Under the pieces are notes generated by a model. That model saw nothing but the letters and a program-made list of their open reading frames with translations. It was not told where the DNA came from and made no database searches. The translations under genes and the position numbers were made by a program. DNA of 15,950 nt from Thiotrichaceae bacterium (GTDB taxonomy: Bacteria; Pseudomonadota; Gammaproteobacteria; SZUA-229), in the NCBI GenBank assembly GCA_002746365.1, contig NVWZ01000005.1, positions 154,972-170,921 on the forward strand, read 5' to 3'. Each line of letters begins with the position of its first letter. Within the stretch, counting starts at the first letter, position 1. This document shows, piece after piece, positions 1 to 7,555 of this stretch.

Positions 1-3000
1 GTCACTACCTGGCTTTTGATTATTTTATTTCTTGCCGGCGGTTTTACTGCATTGCAGGAAATCAGCCGGCTTGAAGATCCTGAATTCACCATCAAGCAAG
101 CTAAAGTTTATACTGCTTACCCCGGTGCAACACCGTTTGAAGTAGAACGAGAAGTAACCTATCACATCGAGAATGCGGTACAACAGTTAGCACAATTGAA
201 ACGTGTTGAATCAATTTCACAGGATGGTTTTTCTGAAGTCACCGTCGTTATCAAAGACAAATACAAAAAATCAGATTTCCCAAATATATGGGATGAATTA
301 CGTCGCAAAATTAATGACGTGCAATCCGAACTGCCTCCCGGTTCACACCCCTCCGTAGTATTTGATGATTTTGGTGATGTTTTCGGCCTGTTCTATGCTC
401 TCAGCGGTGACGGTTACAGCTATCGCGAATTAAAAGATTATGCTGACACATTAAAGGAACAATTATTACTGGTACCCGGTGTTCGCAAAATCACGATTGA
501 TGGCGCACAGAAGGAAGTTGTCTACCTTGAAATATCACGCTCCAATATGGCAAAACTTGGTATTTCAAATAAACATTTCAGTTCGGTTTTAAAATCACAG
601 AATCTAGTTTCCAATTCCGGCAATGTTCGAGTGGGTGATGAGTACATTCGTATCAACCCGACCGGGCAGCTTAAATCTGTTCAGGAAATTGGTGAGTTAC
701 TCATCAGTGGCAGCAACAACACATTGGTTCGCATTAAAGATATTGCCAGTGTGCGCCGCGCCTATGAAGAAGTGCCAGCAAAATACACTTATTTTAATGG
801 CAAGCCTGCGCTAAACATCGGCATTTCTATGCTACCGGGTAAAAATGTGGTGGCTGTTGGTGACCGCCTCAATCAACGCCTTGCTGAATTGCAAACGGTC
901 ACGCCAATCGGTATGCAGCTTGATGCAATTTATAATCAGCCCGTCATTGTTGATGTTTCCGTACGTGGTTTCGTCCTTAATGTTGCGCTGGCACTGGTTA
1001 TTGTAATTGTTGTTTTGCTGTTTTTTATGGGTCTTCGCACCGGGCTTATTATCGGTGCCATCCTGCTAATTACTGTTTCCGGCACGGTCTGGTTTATGAA
1101 TGCCTATGCAATTGACTTGCAACGTATTTCACTGGGCGCGTTAATCATCGCTCTTGGCATGCTGGTAGATAACGCCATTGTGGTAGCAGAAGGAATGCTG
1201 GTTCGAATTAAACGGGGTGAAGATCGCATTAAAGCTGCAAGCGAGGTGGTCAGCTCGACGATGTGGCCACTACTGGGCGGCACCATTGTTGGTATTCTTG
1301 CCTTTGCTGCGATAGGATTATCACAGGATGCTACCGGTGAGTTTGCTAACTCTCTTTTCTGGGTCATTCTCATCTCACTGCTGCTCTCCTGGTTTACTGC
1401 CGTTACCATGACGCCATTATTGTGTGTTCAGTTTTTAAAAGCCGATAAACCTGGCGAAGGTAAAACTGATCCTTATTCTGGTTTTATCTTTCAAAAATAT
1501 CGTAGTGTGCTCAGTACAGCGATACGCATTCGCTGGCTCACCCTGACCGCCGTCATTATCATGTTCCTCTCATCCATCTTTGGTTTTGGCTACGTCAAAC
1601 AAAGTTTTTTTCCTGATTCAAACACCCCCATGTTCTTCTTCGACCTTTGGAATGTCGAAGGTACGGATATTAGAAAAACACGCGATGACCTGCTGAAAAT
1701 AGACGCGTATCTGCGTACGCTTGATGGTGTTGTAAACACGGCATCTTATGTTGGTTCAGGCGCAACACGTTTCACTTTAGTCTACAACCCGGAATCATCT
1801 TCTACGGCTTATGGCCAAATTATCGTTACCACAGAGTCCTTAGCTGATGTACCACGTTTGCAAAAACAGGTTCTTGACTACGCGGCAATAAACTTCCCTG
1901 ATTCAGAACCTAAAACAAAACCGCTGCGTATTGGCCCCGGACGTGATGCCAAAATTGAAGCCCGTATCAATGGCCCAGACCCCGTTGTATTACGCCAGCT
2001 ATCACAACAGGTGCAGCAGATTATGGCGGACGATGGTGCTGCCATCAATATCAAAGATGACTGGCGCCAACCGGTTAAAGTGCTGCGCCCTATCTACAAT
2101 GAAAAAGCCGCTCGCCAACTGGGTATCACGCGTGAAAATGTAAGCAAAGCTTTGTTAACGGCATTCGACGGCCAACAGGTCGGCCTGTTCAAAGACGGTA
2201 TTCGTCTGTTACCCATCATCATGCTGCCGCCTGCAATCGAACGCACAGATGTAAGCGCTATCCGTGACATTCCTGTATACAGCCCGATACTCAGACAACA
2301 GATTCCCATCGGACAAGTTGTCTCAAATTTTGAAATTGAGTGGGCTGACGCCAAAATTAAGAAGCGAAATCGTATCTACACCATCACGCCGTCGAGCGAC
2401 CCTGCACAGGGTTTGGCCACACCTTTATTTGAACGTGTAAAACTAAAAATCGAAAACATGAAATTACCACCGGGTTATTCTCTTGAATGGGGCGGCGAAT
2501 ACGAAGACTCCAGAAATGCGAATGCAGCCATCGGCTCCAGCTTACCGGCAGGCTTCCTGGCAATGATTATCGTGGTGATTTTATTATTCGGAAAAGTCCG
2601 TCAACCGCTGATTATCTTTTTAACGGTGCCGCTTGCTGTTATCGGCATCACTGCAGGCTTGTTACTGATGAATGTTGCATTCGGATTCATGGGTTTATTG
2701 GGCGCACTTAGTCTGGTCGGCCTGTTGATTAAAAATGCTATCGTATTAATCGATGAGATAGATCAACAGATTGACTCGGGTAAAAAAGGTTATAATGCCA
2801 TTTTAGATTCTTCTGTTTCAAGAATGCGGCCGGTAATGCTGGCTGCCAGTACCACAATACTCGGCATGGCTCCTTTGTTAAGTGATGTATTCTTCTTAGA
2901 TATGGCTGTTGTCATTATGTTTGGTTTAGGCTTTGCTTCCGTACTAACACTGATTATCGTACCGGTGCTCTATTCAATCTTCTTTAAAATTAAAGCCAGC

Positions 3001-3006
3001 ACTTAA
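1..3006 (+). CDS. RND efflux pump inner-membrane permease (HAE1/AcrB superfamily), 5' partial
   Basis: This is the proton-driven permease of a tripartite efflux pump, which exports drugs, solvents or other amphiphiles through a periplasmic adaptor and an outer-membrane channel. The frame is open to the left edge; the first in-frame start-like codon (TTG at 16) lies inside the first membrane helix, so the true start is upstream and about 20 residues are missing. The remaining ~1000 residues show the family layout: helix 1, a periplasmic porter loop opening with the RLEDPEFTIK signature, a helix bundle (about 318-460), a second periplasmic loop and a final helix bundle (about 845-990). Numbering from the TTG, the relay region reads GMLVDNAIVV, keeping the first Asp (D385) but with Asn (N386) in place of AcrB's second Asp; the helix-10 Lys is kept (K906, in LLIKNAIVL). 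The Asp-Asn variant and RLEDPEFTIK suggest a TriC-like subgroup. Adaptor genes are presumably off-window to the left. The substrate cannot be inferred. Confidence 0.95.
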   Translation, partial: VTTWLLIILFLAGGFTALQEISRLEDPEFTIKQAKVYTAYPGATPFEVEREVTYHIENAVQQLAQLKRVESISQDGFSEVTVVIKDKYKKSDFPNIWDELRRKINDVQSELPPGSHPSVVFDDFGDVFGLFYALSGDGYSYRELKDYADTLKEQLLLVPGVRKITIDGAQKEVVYLEISRSNMAKLGISNKHFSSVLKSQNLVSNSGNVRVGDEYIRINPTGQLKSVQEIGELLISGSNNTLVRIKDIASVRRAYEEVPAKYTYFNGKPALNIGISMLPGKNVVAVGDRLNQRLAELQTVTPIGMQLDAIYNQPVIVDVSVRGFVLNVALALVIVIVVLLFFMGLRTGLIIGAILLITVSGTVWFMNAYAIDLQRISLGALIIALGMLVDNAIVVAEGMLVRIKRGEDRIKAASEVVSSTMWPLLGGTIVGILAFAAIGLSQDATGEFANSLFWVILISLLLSWFTAVTMTPLLCVQFLKADKPGEGKTDPYSGFIFQKYRSVLSTAIRIRWLTLTAVIIMFLSSIFGFGYVKQSFFPDSNTPMFFFDLWNVEGTDIRKTRDDLLKIDAYLRTLDGVVNTASYVGSGATRFTLVYNPESSSTAYGQIIVTTESLADVPRLQKQVLDYAAINFPDSEPKTKPLRIGPGRDAKIEARINGPDPVVLRQLSQQVQQIMADDGAAINIKDDWRQPVKVLRPIYNEKAARQLGITRENVSKALLTAFDGQQVGLFKDGIRLLPIIMLPPAIERTDVSAIRDIPVYSPILRQQIPIGQVVSNFEIEWADAKIKKRNRIYTITPSSDPAQGLATPLFERVKLKIENMKLPPGYSLEWGGEYEDSRNANAAIGSSLPAGFLAMIIVVILLFGKVRQPLIIFLTVPLAVIGITAGLLLMNVAFGFMGLLGALSLVGLLIKNAIVLIDEIDQQIDSGKKGYNAILDSSVSRMRPVMLAASTTILGMAPLLSDVFFLDMAVVIMFGLGFASVLTLIIVPVLYSIFFKIKAST

Positions 3007-3010
3007 AAGC

Positions 3011-3027
3011 CAGGAGCCTGTCCGAGA
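3011..3027 (+). repeat. Solo terminal repeat of the MITE-like element (remnant)
   Basis: The 17 bases CAGGAGCCTGTCCGAGA match the terminal inverted repeat of the two full elements in this window. The sequence diverges after GAGA (TAAC instead of ATAG), and no partner end is seen nearby. It begins 4 bases after the RND stop codon, between that gene and the lipoprotein gene. It could be a decayed insertion or the scar of an excision. Confidence 0.6.
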
Positions 3028-3037
3028 TAACAAAACT

Positions 3038-3589
3038 ATGCTATCAAATAAAAAATTTAAATTTTTCACTATTCTCACCAGTCTTATCGCGGCATCTTTA
3101 CTAACTTCATGCGCCACACTGACTGAAGACATAACCGTTGACACAAAATCTGATTCAACGATTAACTACGACACTTATAAAACCTATGCCTGGTCTGAAA
3201 ATTCACAAATTATTTTTGATGCTATCGGGCAATGGGAGCAACCTACCCTCGATACCGATGAAGAAGTTAAATTCGTTATCAATCGGGAACTACGTGCTCA
3301 TGGACTGCGTCAGGTAACCGACAACCCTGACCTGTATGTTTCTTTTGTTGCTGGCGTCGATACGACAATACTCGAACTAAAAGAAGACCCAAATAGTAAT
3401 AAGAAAGTACTCACCAATGTACCCAAGGCAGCATTGGTCATTGCGCTTATTGATGGAAAAAGTGGCTATACAATCTGGTTAGGTCATGCGGTGGGTAACG
3501 TTCAGCCACAACAAACCATTGAAAATATTCGCAAACGAATTGATTATGCCGTTAGCGAAATTTTTAAAACTTACAACAAAAAGAAATAA
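3038..3589 (+). CDS. DUF4136 family lipoprotein
   Basis: This is a predicted envelope lipoprotein of 183 residues. The N-terminus has basic residues (NKKFKF), a hydrophobic stretch (10-22) and a lipobox LTSC with the acylated Cys at 25. Residue +2 is Ala, so outer-membrane sorting is expected. After a short linker, residues about 30-180 look like a DUF4136 domain: a YDTYKTYAW motif near the start, a V..I.REL segment, a DLYVSF strand and a C-terminal IDGKSGYTIWLGHA segment. The biochemical function of DUF4136 is not known. It lies 31 bases after the RND permease on the same strand, so co-transcription is likely and a role in envelope function is plausible, but unproven. The ATG has no good ribosome binding site; the nearest AGGAG belongs to the repeat remnant and is too far upstream. 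Confidence 0.85.
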   Translation: MLSNKKFKFFTILTSLIAASLLTSCATLTEDITVDTKSDSTINYDTYKTYAWSENSQIIFDAIGQWEQPTLDTDEEVKFVINRELRAHGLRQVTDNPDLYVSFVAGVDTTILELKEDPNSNKKVLTNVPKAALVIALIDGKSGYTIWLGHAVGNVQPQQTIENIRKRIDYAVSEIFKTYNKKK

Positions 3590-3593
3590 TAAC

Positions 3594-3809
3594 TTATTCG
3601 TGTTTGCTGTCTTTTTTATTCCACCAGACATCACCATCAGACAACTCACCCGCAACATCGGCTTCACGCCGCGGCACACCACTGCGACAATCATAAGTCA
3701 CCAGTCGTAAACGCTCAGGATTTCTTCGATCATTATCAACACGTCTGTCACGCCAATGCTTACGACGCTCAACCGCCTCTACATTAGAAGCACTGCTCTT
3801 TTTTAGCAT
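3594..3809 (-). CDS. Small basic hypothetical protein (71 aa)
   Basis: I do not recognise a named family. The 71-residue product starts with MLKKSSASN, then has a very Arg-rich segment (about 16-40, with ERRKHWRDRR and DRRNPERLRL), a YDCRSGVPRR motif and an acidic C-terminal part ending in DVWWNKKDSKHE. There is no signal peptide or membrane helix, so it is probably cytoplasmic. The Arg-rich part could bind nucleic acid or an acidic partner, which is speculation. The ATG at 3809 is preferred because GAGG lies 7 bases upstream; an in-frame TTG 12 bases earlier overlaps that site. The gene converges on the DUF4136 lipoprotein with only 4 bases between stop codons and no visible terminator. Coding-like composition and a good ribosome binding site support a real gene. 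Confidence 0.65.
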   Translation of the reverse strand: MLKKSSASNVEAVERRKHWRDRRVDNDRRNPERLRLVTYDCRSGVPRREADVAGELSDGDVWWNKKDSKHE

Positions 3810-3881
3810 AGGACACCTCAACTAAAACAGGATAAGACTCACTTACTATGAGACGCCTGAACAAAGTCGAAGTCAAGAAAA

Positions 3882-3914
3882 AGGCGATTGAAGTTTTTTA
3901 TACTTCAATCGCCT
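3882..3914 (-). terminator. Hairpin terminator for the small gene at 3962-4141
   Basis: A perfect 13-bp inverted repeat (AGGCGATTGAAGT at 3882-3894 and its complement at 3902-3914) encloses a 7-base loop. Read on the minus strand, the stem is followed by TTTCTT, giving an intrinsic-terminator shape 48 bases past the stop codon of the minus-strand gene. On the plus strand no T-run follows, so it is directional. Confidence 0.75.
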
Positions 3915-3961
3915 CTCGGGCAAGCTCCCAGGCAAATCTAAATGGAAAAGCTAAGCGAAAA

Positions 3962-4141
3962 TTAATGCTTCACTTCATCTCGCTCGACCGTTTCCAGACG
4001 ATCATTCAAAATCATGTAATCACCACCTGTTTGAAAGCGAACCACTGAAAACCCATGATTACTCACGCGTTTCACTTCAACGATTTGCCCGGTGCTTGCG
4101 ATTTTGGCCTGCGCGCCTTTTTGAATATTTTTCACGTCCAT
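3962..4141 (-). CDS. Small hypothetical protein (59 aa), possible SH3-like/KOW-like barrel
   Basis: I do not recognise a named family. The 59-residue product has no signal peptide or membrane helix. It reads as alternating short strands: AQAKIASTGQIVEVKRV, then FSVVRFQTGGDYMIL, then a charged C-terminus (ETVERDEVKH). Strand-rich sequences with a Gly-Gln-Ile-Val-Glu-Val turn resemble small SH3-like or KOW-like modules, but this is only a resemblance. The chosen ATG (4141) has GGGG six bases upstream; an in-frame ATG at 4153 would add four residues (MGKM) but has no ribosome binding site. A TATAAT box on the minus strand (4164-4159) may be its -10 element, giving a very short leader. It is followed by its own strong terminator, which supports an independent transcription unit. 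Confidence 0.6.
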   Translation of the reverse strand: MDVKNIQKGAQAKIASTGQIVEVKRVSNHGFSVVRFQTGGDYMILNDRLETVERDEVKH

Positions 4142-4451
4142 CATTTTCCCCATTTATTATTATAATTCAAATATAGTTATAGCATGTATTTGATAAATGC
4201 TTTATAAAAACACTATAACTTTATGAAATATATCATTTAACCCGTATGATCGTCGATATCCATTCAGGATTAGCCGCCCCATTCCCCAACCGGGCACACT
4301 TTCCGACCTCATTTTCATACCCACTTATGTGCGGTAGATTAGACTCAACCTGATAACTCCACCAGATGCCTTCAACACCCAGGCTGGAATTTCGTTAAAA
4401 TCGACATTCTCATGCATAATAATAACTAACTTTAGACAAAATACAAAGACT
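4142..4451. other. Intergenic region upstream of two divergent genes, no gene seen
   Basis: About 310 bases separate the divergent small gene and greB. The left third is very AT-rich. No convincing coding frame, RNA structure or repeat is visible. A CATAAT hexamer at 4415-4420 could be a -10 box for greB, but no good -35 partner is seen. Confidence 0.45.
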
Positions 4452-4961
4452 ATGGGTAGATACAGACCGCCGCAACCAGTAGGCTCAAAATATATCACAG
4501 CTGAAGGACATAAACGACTCAATGAAGAGCACGATTACCTGTGGAAAAAGAAACGTCCGGAGGTCACTCGTATTCTGTCAGCCGCGGCGGCTGAAGGTGA
4601 CCGTTCTGAGAACGCAGAATACATTTATCGCAAAAAAGAGCTGAGGGAAATTGATGCCCGTGTTCGTTTTTTACGCAAAAGACTCGACAATATGGTTGTT
4701 GTCGATCGCATTCCTAAAGATACCGACAAAATCTACTTTGGTGCCTGGGTTACCGTAGAAGATGACGATGGCACTGAAAATACTTACCGCATCGTCGGGC
4801 CCGATGAGTTTGACCCTAAATTAGGCTATATCAGTATGGATTCACCCATGGGCAAAGCCCTACTGGGCAAACAACTGGATGCTGATATTAGTATTACTGT
4901 CGAAACCAAAGAAGGCCAGATGAAAAAATCGTACATTATTAATGAAATAAGATACAAGTAA
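4452..4961 (+). CDS. greB: Transcription elongation factor GreB
   Basis: GreB rescues backtracked RNA polymerase: its coiled-coil enters the secondary channel and stimulates cleavage of the extruded RNA 3' end. The 169-residue length is normal for GreB. The N-terminal coiled coil (about 15-85) contains the ITAEGHKRLNEEHDYLWKKKRP start and the tip motif AAAEGDRSENAEYIYRKKE, with the acidic tip residues (D50 and E54) in place. The C-terminal FKBP-like domain follows (about 90-169) with YRIVGPDEFD and the SPMGKALLGK segment near the end. Basic residues in the coil and the YIYRKKELREID sequence favour GreB over GreA. The ATG lacks an obvious ribosome binding site. It stands alone on its strand and ends in a bidirectional terminator shared with the convergent downstream gene. 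Confidence 0.95.
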   Translation: MGRYRPPQPVGSKYITAEGHKRLNEEHDYLWKKKRPEVTRILSAAAAEGDRSENAEYIYRKKELREIDARVRFLRKRLDNMVVVDRIPKDTDKIYFGAWVTVEDDDGTENTYRIVGPDEFDPKLGYISMDSPMGKALLGKQLDADISITVETKEGQMKKSYIINEIRYK

Positions 4962-4963
4962 AT

Positions 4964-4989
4964 AAAAAACCCTCTCTCGAGGGTTTTTT
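4964..4989. terminator. Bidirectional intrinsic terminator between greB and the sulfur-globule-like gene
   Basis: An 11-bp inverted repeat (AAAAAACCCTC at 4964-4974, GAGGGTTTTTT at 4979-4989) with loop TCTC has an A-run on one side and a T-run on the other, so it can act in both directions. It starts 3 bases after greB and lies 22 bases beyond the stop of the opposing gene. Confidence 0.9.
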
Positions 4990-5010
4990 ATTTGGCAAAA
5001 CCAACAACAA

Positions 5011-5442
5011 CTATCTTTGCTGCGGCGCCCGTTGTGGTACCTGCTGCGGTGCTTGCTGTTGAGGCGCTTGTCCGCGTGGCGCATAACCCGGTGGCGGGCC
5101 ATAAGAACGCGGCGCATTATTGTAATAACCTGGAGGCGGCCCATAAGAACGCGGCGCATTGTTGTAATAACCTGGAGGCGGGCCATAAGGACGCTGACCA
5201 CCGTAATAACCCGGAGGCGGGCCATAATAACCATCGTCATTATCGAAGGCATTTTCCATTTCTTCCATCCAGTAACGCGGGTCCCACTCATCATACGGGT
5301 TGTAATTATTACCCGAGTTGTTGCCACCAAACGGACCCCAGTTATTATTGTTACCGTTATTATTACCAAACCAGGCATAACTGCTGGTTGCTGCCAGCAA
5401 TATGCTCACTGCCATTATTAGTCGTAAAATCATTTTCATCAT
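5011..5442 (-). CDS. Secreted Asn/Gly/Tyr/Pro-rich repeat protein, sulfur-globule-protein-like
   Basis: This is a 143-residue exported low-complexity protein. It starts with a clear Sec signal peptide (MMKMILRLIMAVSILLA), with likely cleavage after SSYA at about residue 23. The mature part has three zones: an Asn/Gly-rich start (WFGNNNGNNNNWGPFGGNN), a central acidic-aromatic patch (NPYDEWDPRYWMEEMENAF) and a tail of YGPPPGYYNNAPRS repeats ending in Gln/Pro-rich sequence. The WGPFGG and NPYD-WDPRYWMEEMEN pattern resembles proteins of the sulfur globule family, which coat periplasmic sulfur deposits in sulfur oxidisers. That assignment is from memory of the pattern, so the function is moderate-confidence at best; a generic surface or matrix protein is the alternative. 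GGAG lies 3 bases before the first ATG and 6 bases before the second (5439), so the true start may be 5439. It converges on greB. Confidence 0.75.
   Translation of the reverse strand: MMKMILRLIMAVSILLAATSSYAWFGNNNGNNNNWGPFGGNNSGNNYNPYDEWDPRYWMEEMENAFDNDDGYYGPPPGYYGGQRPYGPPPGYYNNAPRSYGPPPGYYNNAPRSYGPPPGYAPRGQAPQQQAPQQVPQRAPQQR
5093..5223 (-). repeat. In-frame 42-bp tandem repeats coding YGPPPGYYNNAPRS
   Basis: The motif GGCGG(G/C)CC recurs at 5093, 5135, 5177 and 5216. The spacing is 42, 42 and 39 bases (14, 14 and 13 codons). The first two complete units are almost identical at DNA level; the last is diverged (YYGGQRPYGPPPG). This implies recent unit duplication in the tail of the secreted protein, and a likely length polymorphism. 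Confidence 0.85.
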
Positions 5443-5612
5443 CTACTCCGTCTTTCATCATTTAATTTCGAACACATCCATTGTATGCCAGCACTCATCT
5501 TACTTCAATGACGTGAATCAAAACTTTATTAGCTATATGGGGTCTTTACACCCAACTTATGACATAAATTAACTACGCTCTAACCATCAACTGACTTAAT
5601 TTTACAGATATT

Positions 5613-6562
5613 ATGGATAACTCAAACATACATCAACTCGAAACTACCACTGAACTACTCGATAATGCGATTCGACAGATTGGCAAGGTTATACTCGGCA
5701 AACAGGATCAGATTAAACTGGCACTGACCTGCTTACTGGCCAAAGGGCATTGCCTGATAGAAGACCAACCCGGTGTCGGTAAAACCACATTGGCACACAC
5801 CATGGCACAGGTAATGGGGCTGGATTTTCACCGCATTCAATTTACCAGTGATTTACTGCCTGCCGATGTCCTTGGGGTATCGGTTTTCAATCGAGAACAA
5901 TCTCAGTTTGAATTTCATCCCGGCCCGATTTTTTCTCATTTTGTACTTGCCGATGAAATTAATCGTGCGACACCCAAAACCCAGAGCGCCCTTCTCGAGG
6001 CAATGGAAGAGCATCAGGTAACTGTAGAAGGCGAAACAAGAGAACTACCTGATCCATTTTTTGTCATCGCCACACAAACCCAACTCACCAAATTGGCACC
6101 TATCCATTACCCGAATCACAGCTCGATCGTTTTTTGATGCGCCTGGATCTTGGCTACCCAGATAAAGCAGCAGAACGTGAATTACTGGAGGGCGAGGATC
6201 GACGTGACATTATTAAAAAACTGCGACCGGTTTTTTCAAAAGACCAACTACTAAAGACACAACAACTTGCATCAGGATTACATGTATCGCCAGCCATCCT
6301 GGATTACGTGCAAAACATACTGTCTCATACACGGCAAAGTAGTGCATTTGAATTTGGCCTGTCGCCTCGTGGCGGATTAGCACTCATCAAAGCCGCAAAA
6401 GCGCTGGCCTTAATCGAAGGACAAAAATTTGTACTACCTGAACATTTGCAGGCAATACTTCCAGCTGTAGTCAACCATCGACTACCCATGCATATAGAGA
6501 CAGGCACAAAACAACTAACATCTGCCGCTGAACACATTATAGAAGCCACAAGCATTTCGTGA
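5613..6562 (+). pseudogene. MoxR family AAA+ ATPase, interrupted by a one-base frameshift
   Basis: MoxR ATPases are cytoplasmic chaperone-like AAA+ proteins, usually encoded beside DUF58 and transglutaminase genes. The first part (5613-6137) carries Walker A QPGVGKTT (residues 52-59), Walker B VLADE (111-115) followed by [18 protein letters not shown], and PFFVIATQ (148-155). After ATQ the frame becomes nonsense and stops. The second part continues in another frame from about 6079 to 6562 with [23 protein letters not shown], the sensor-2 region (GLSPRGGLALIKAAKALAL) and a normal C-terminus. Adding one A to the AAA run at 6076-6078 would restore [18 protein letters not shown], the family motif, and a 316-residue protein of normal length. 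The DUF58 gene follows 9 bases after the stop. The shift is a real mutation or a homopolymer sequencing error; the flanking coding sequence shows no other decay. There is no clear ribosome binding site. Confidence 0.9.
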
Positions 6563-6571
6563 TTTTTTGTT

Positions 6572-7555
6572 ATGAACTGGCTCATAAAAAATCCTCTGGA
6601 TTATTTCAAACTTCCTGACTTCAGTAAAAAACCGGTTTTTAATTTTATATCTAAACGCAGTGGTCCTTTCGATGGATCGGTAACATTAACACGTGACCGG
6701 GTTTATATTGTTCCAACAAAAGCTGGATTAATGTTTGCTTTATTATTACTAACGCTGTTAATTGGCTCCATAAATTATGAAAAAAATCTCGGTTTTATTT
6801 TAACTTTTCTGCTTGCTGGTGTTGGTAATATTGCACTGTTATCAACCTGGCGAAATATTGCCGGTCTCGAACTAAAACGAACTCAGTCACAAGCCGTGTT
6901 CGCGGGTGAAGAGGCGATATTTAGCGTACAACTTATCAATCCACAATTAATTGATCGCTACTCAATTGCCATTAGTCATAACGGCAAAGAATATAGTGTG
7001 TTGGATTGTGCCGCTAATTCGACCTCACAAATACAGTTTAAAGTACCTGGCAAAACCAGAGGTTTATTAAATCCCGAAAAGTTTAGACTTTACACTGAAT
7101 TCCCGACCGGATTATTCGTAGCATGGACCTGGGTCGATTTATCGATGTCATGTCTGGTCTACCCTTCGCCTGATCAAAACACAACAATATCGTCATTTGA
7201 ACACAACAATGATGGTGATAATGATTCACCTAATAAAGGTCAGGAAAATTTCAGTCAATTACGAAAATACCAGCATGGAGACAACATTAATCATATCTCA
7301 TGGAAAGTACTAGCTAAAACAGATGAGTTATTTAGCAAGGAATTTTACGGCTCAAGTCCACTCACTAACTGGATTAACTGGGATGAGATACCCGCAAAAA
7401 ATAATGAACAACGTTTATCAATAATGACCACGCTCATTATCAATGCAGAAAACAACAATCAACATTATGGATTAAAACTACCTAACAAAACCATTCAGCC
7501 GAGCGGTGGTACCAGCCACTACCATCATTGCTTATCAACACTCGCCCTTTACTAG
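6572..7555 (+). CDS. DUF58 domain-containing membrane protein
   Basis: This is the second member of a MoxR-DUF58-transglutaminase module. The 327-residue product has an N-terminal cytoplasmic stretch, two adjacent membrane helices (about 51-68 and 71-92), a strand-rich middle part and the DUF58 signature (about 223-260, GQENFSQLRKYQHGDNINHISWK followed by KEFYG). The C-terminus (YGLKLPNKTIQPSGG...CLSTLALY) matches where such proteins normally end. In related modules the MoxR ATPase acts on the DUF58 or VWA partner; the exact role here is unknown. It starts 9 bases after the MoxR stop, so translation is probably coupled. Its TAG stop is the TAG inside the CTAG at the left end of a MITE-like element. 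A few C-terminal residues may have been lost to the insertion, since relatives often continue one to several residues past LALF. Confidence 0.9.
   Translation: MNWLIKNPLDYFKLPDFSKKPVFNFISKRSGPFDGSVTLTRDRVYIVPTKAGLMFALLLLTLLIGSINYEKNLGFILTFLLAGVGNIALLSTWRNIAGLELKRTQSQAVFAGEEAIFSVQLINPQLIDRYSIAISHNGKEYSVLDCAANSTSQIQFKVPGKTRGLLNPEKFRLYTEFPTGLFVAWTWVDLSMSCLVYPSPDQNTTISSFEHNNDGDNDSPNKGQENFSQLRKYQHGDNINHISWKVLAKTDELFSKEFYGSSPLTNWINWDEIPAKNNEQRLSIMTTLIINAENNNQHYGLKLPNKTIQPSGGTSHYHHCLSTLALY

Noticed and set aside
3848..4048. Plus-strand frame of 66 codons
   Set aside because: It runs through the perfect 13-bp terminator hairpin and into the antisense of the 59-residue gene; it is a shadow frame.
4325..4522. 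Open frame of 65 codons on the minus strand overlapping the start of greB
   Set aside because: It overlaps greB for 71 bases, has no ribosome binding site and no recognisable domain. The lower half (from HENVDFNEIPAWV) looks faintly protein-like but is too short to support.
5093..5223. Regularly spaced repeats considered as a CRISPR array
   Set aside because: The units are in frame, directly adjacent without unique spacers, and encode a protein repeat. There are no cas genes.
4992..5465. Two long plus-strand frames opposite the sulfur-globule-like gene
   Set aside because: They mirror the repeats of the minus-strand gene. Only the minus frame has a signal peptide, a ribosome binding site and a sensible composition.
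5443..5612. Promoters for the divergent sulfur-globule-like and MoxR genes
   Set aside because: The interval must hold both promoters, but I could not find a convincing -35/-10 pair on either strand, so none is listed.
6070..6140. Programmed -1 ribosomal frameshift in the MoxR gene
   Set aside because: A -1 re-read would restore the motif, but there is no slippery heptamer or clear downstream stem, and MoxR genes are not known to use frameshifting. A one-base deletion or error is simpler.
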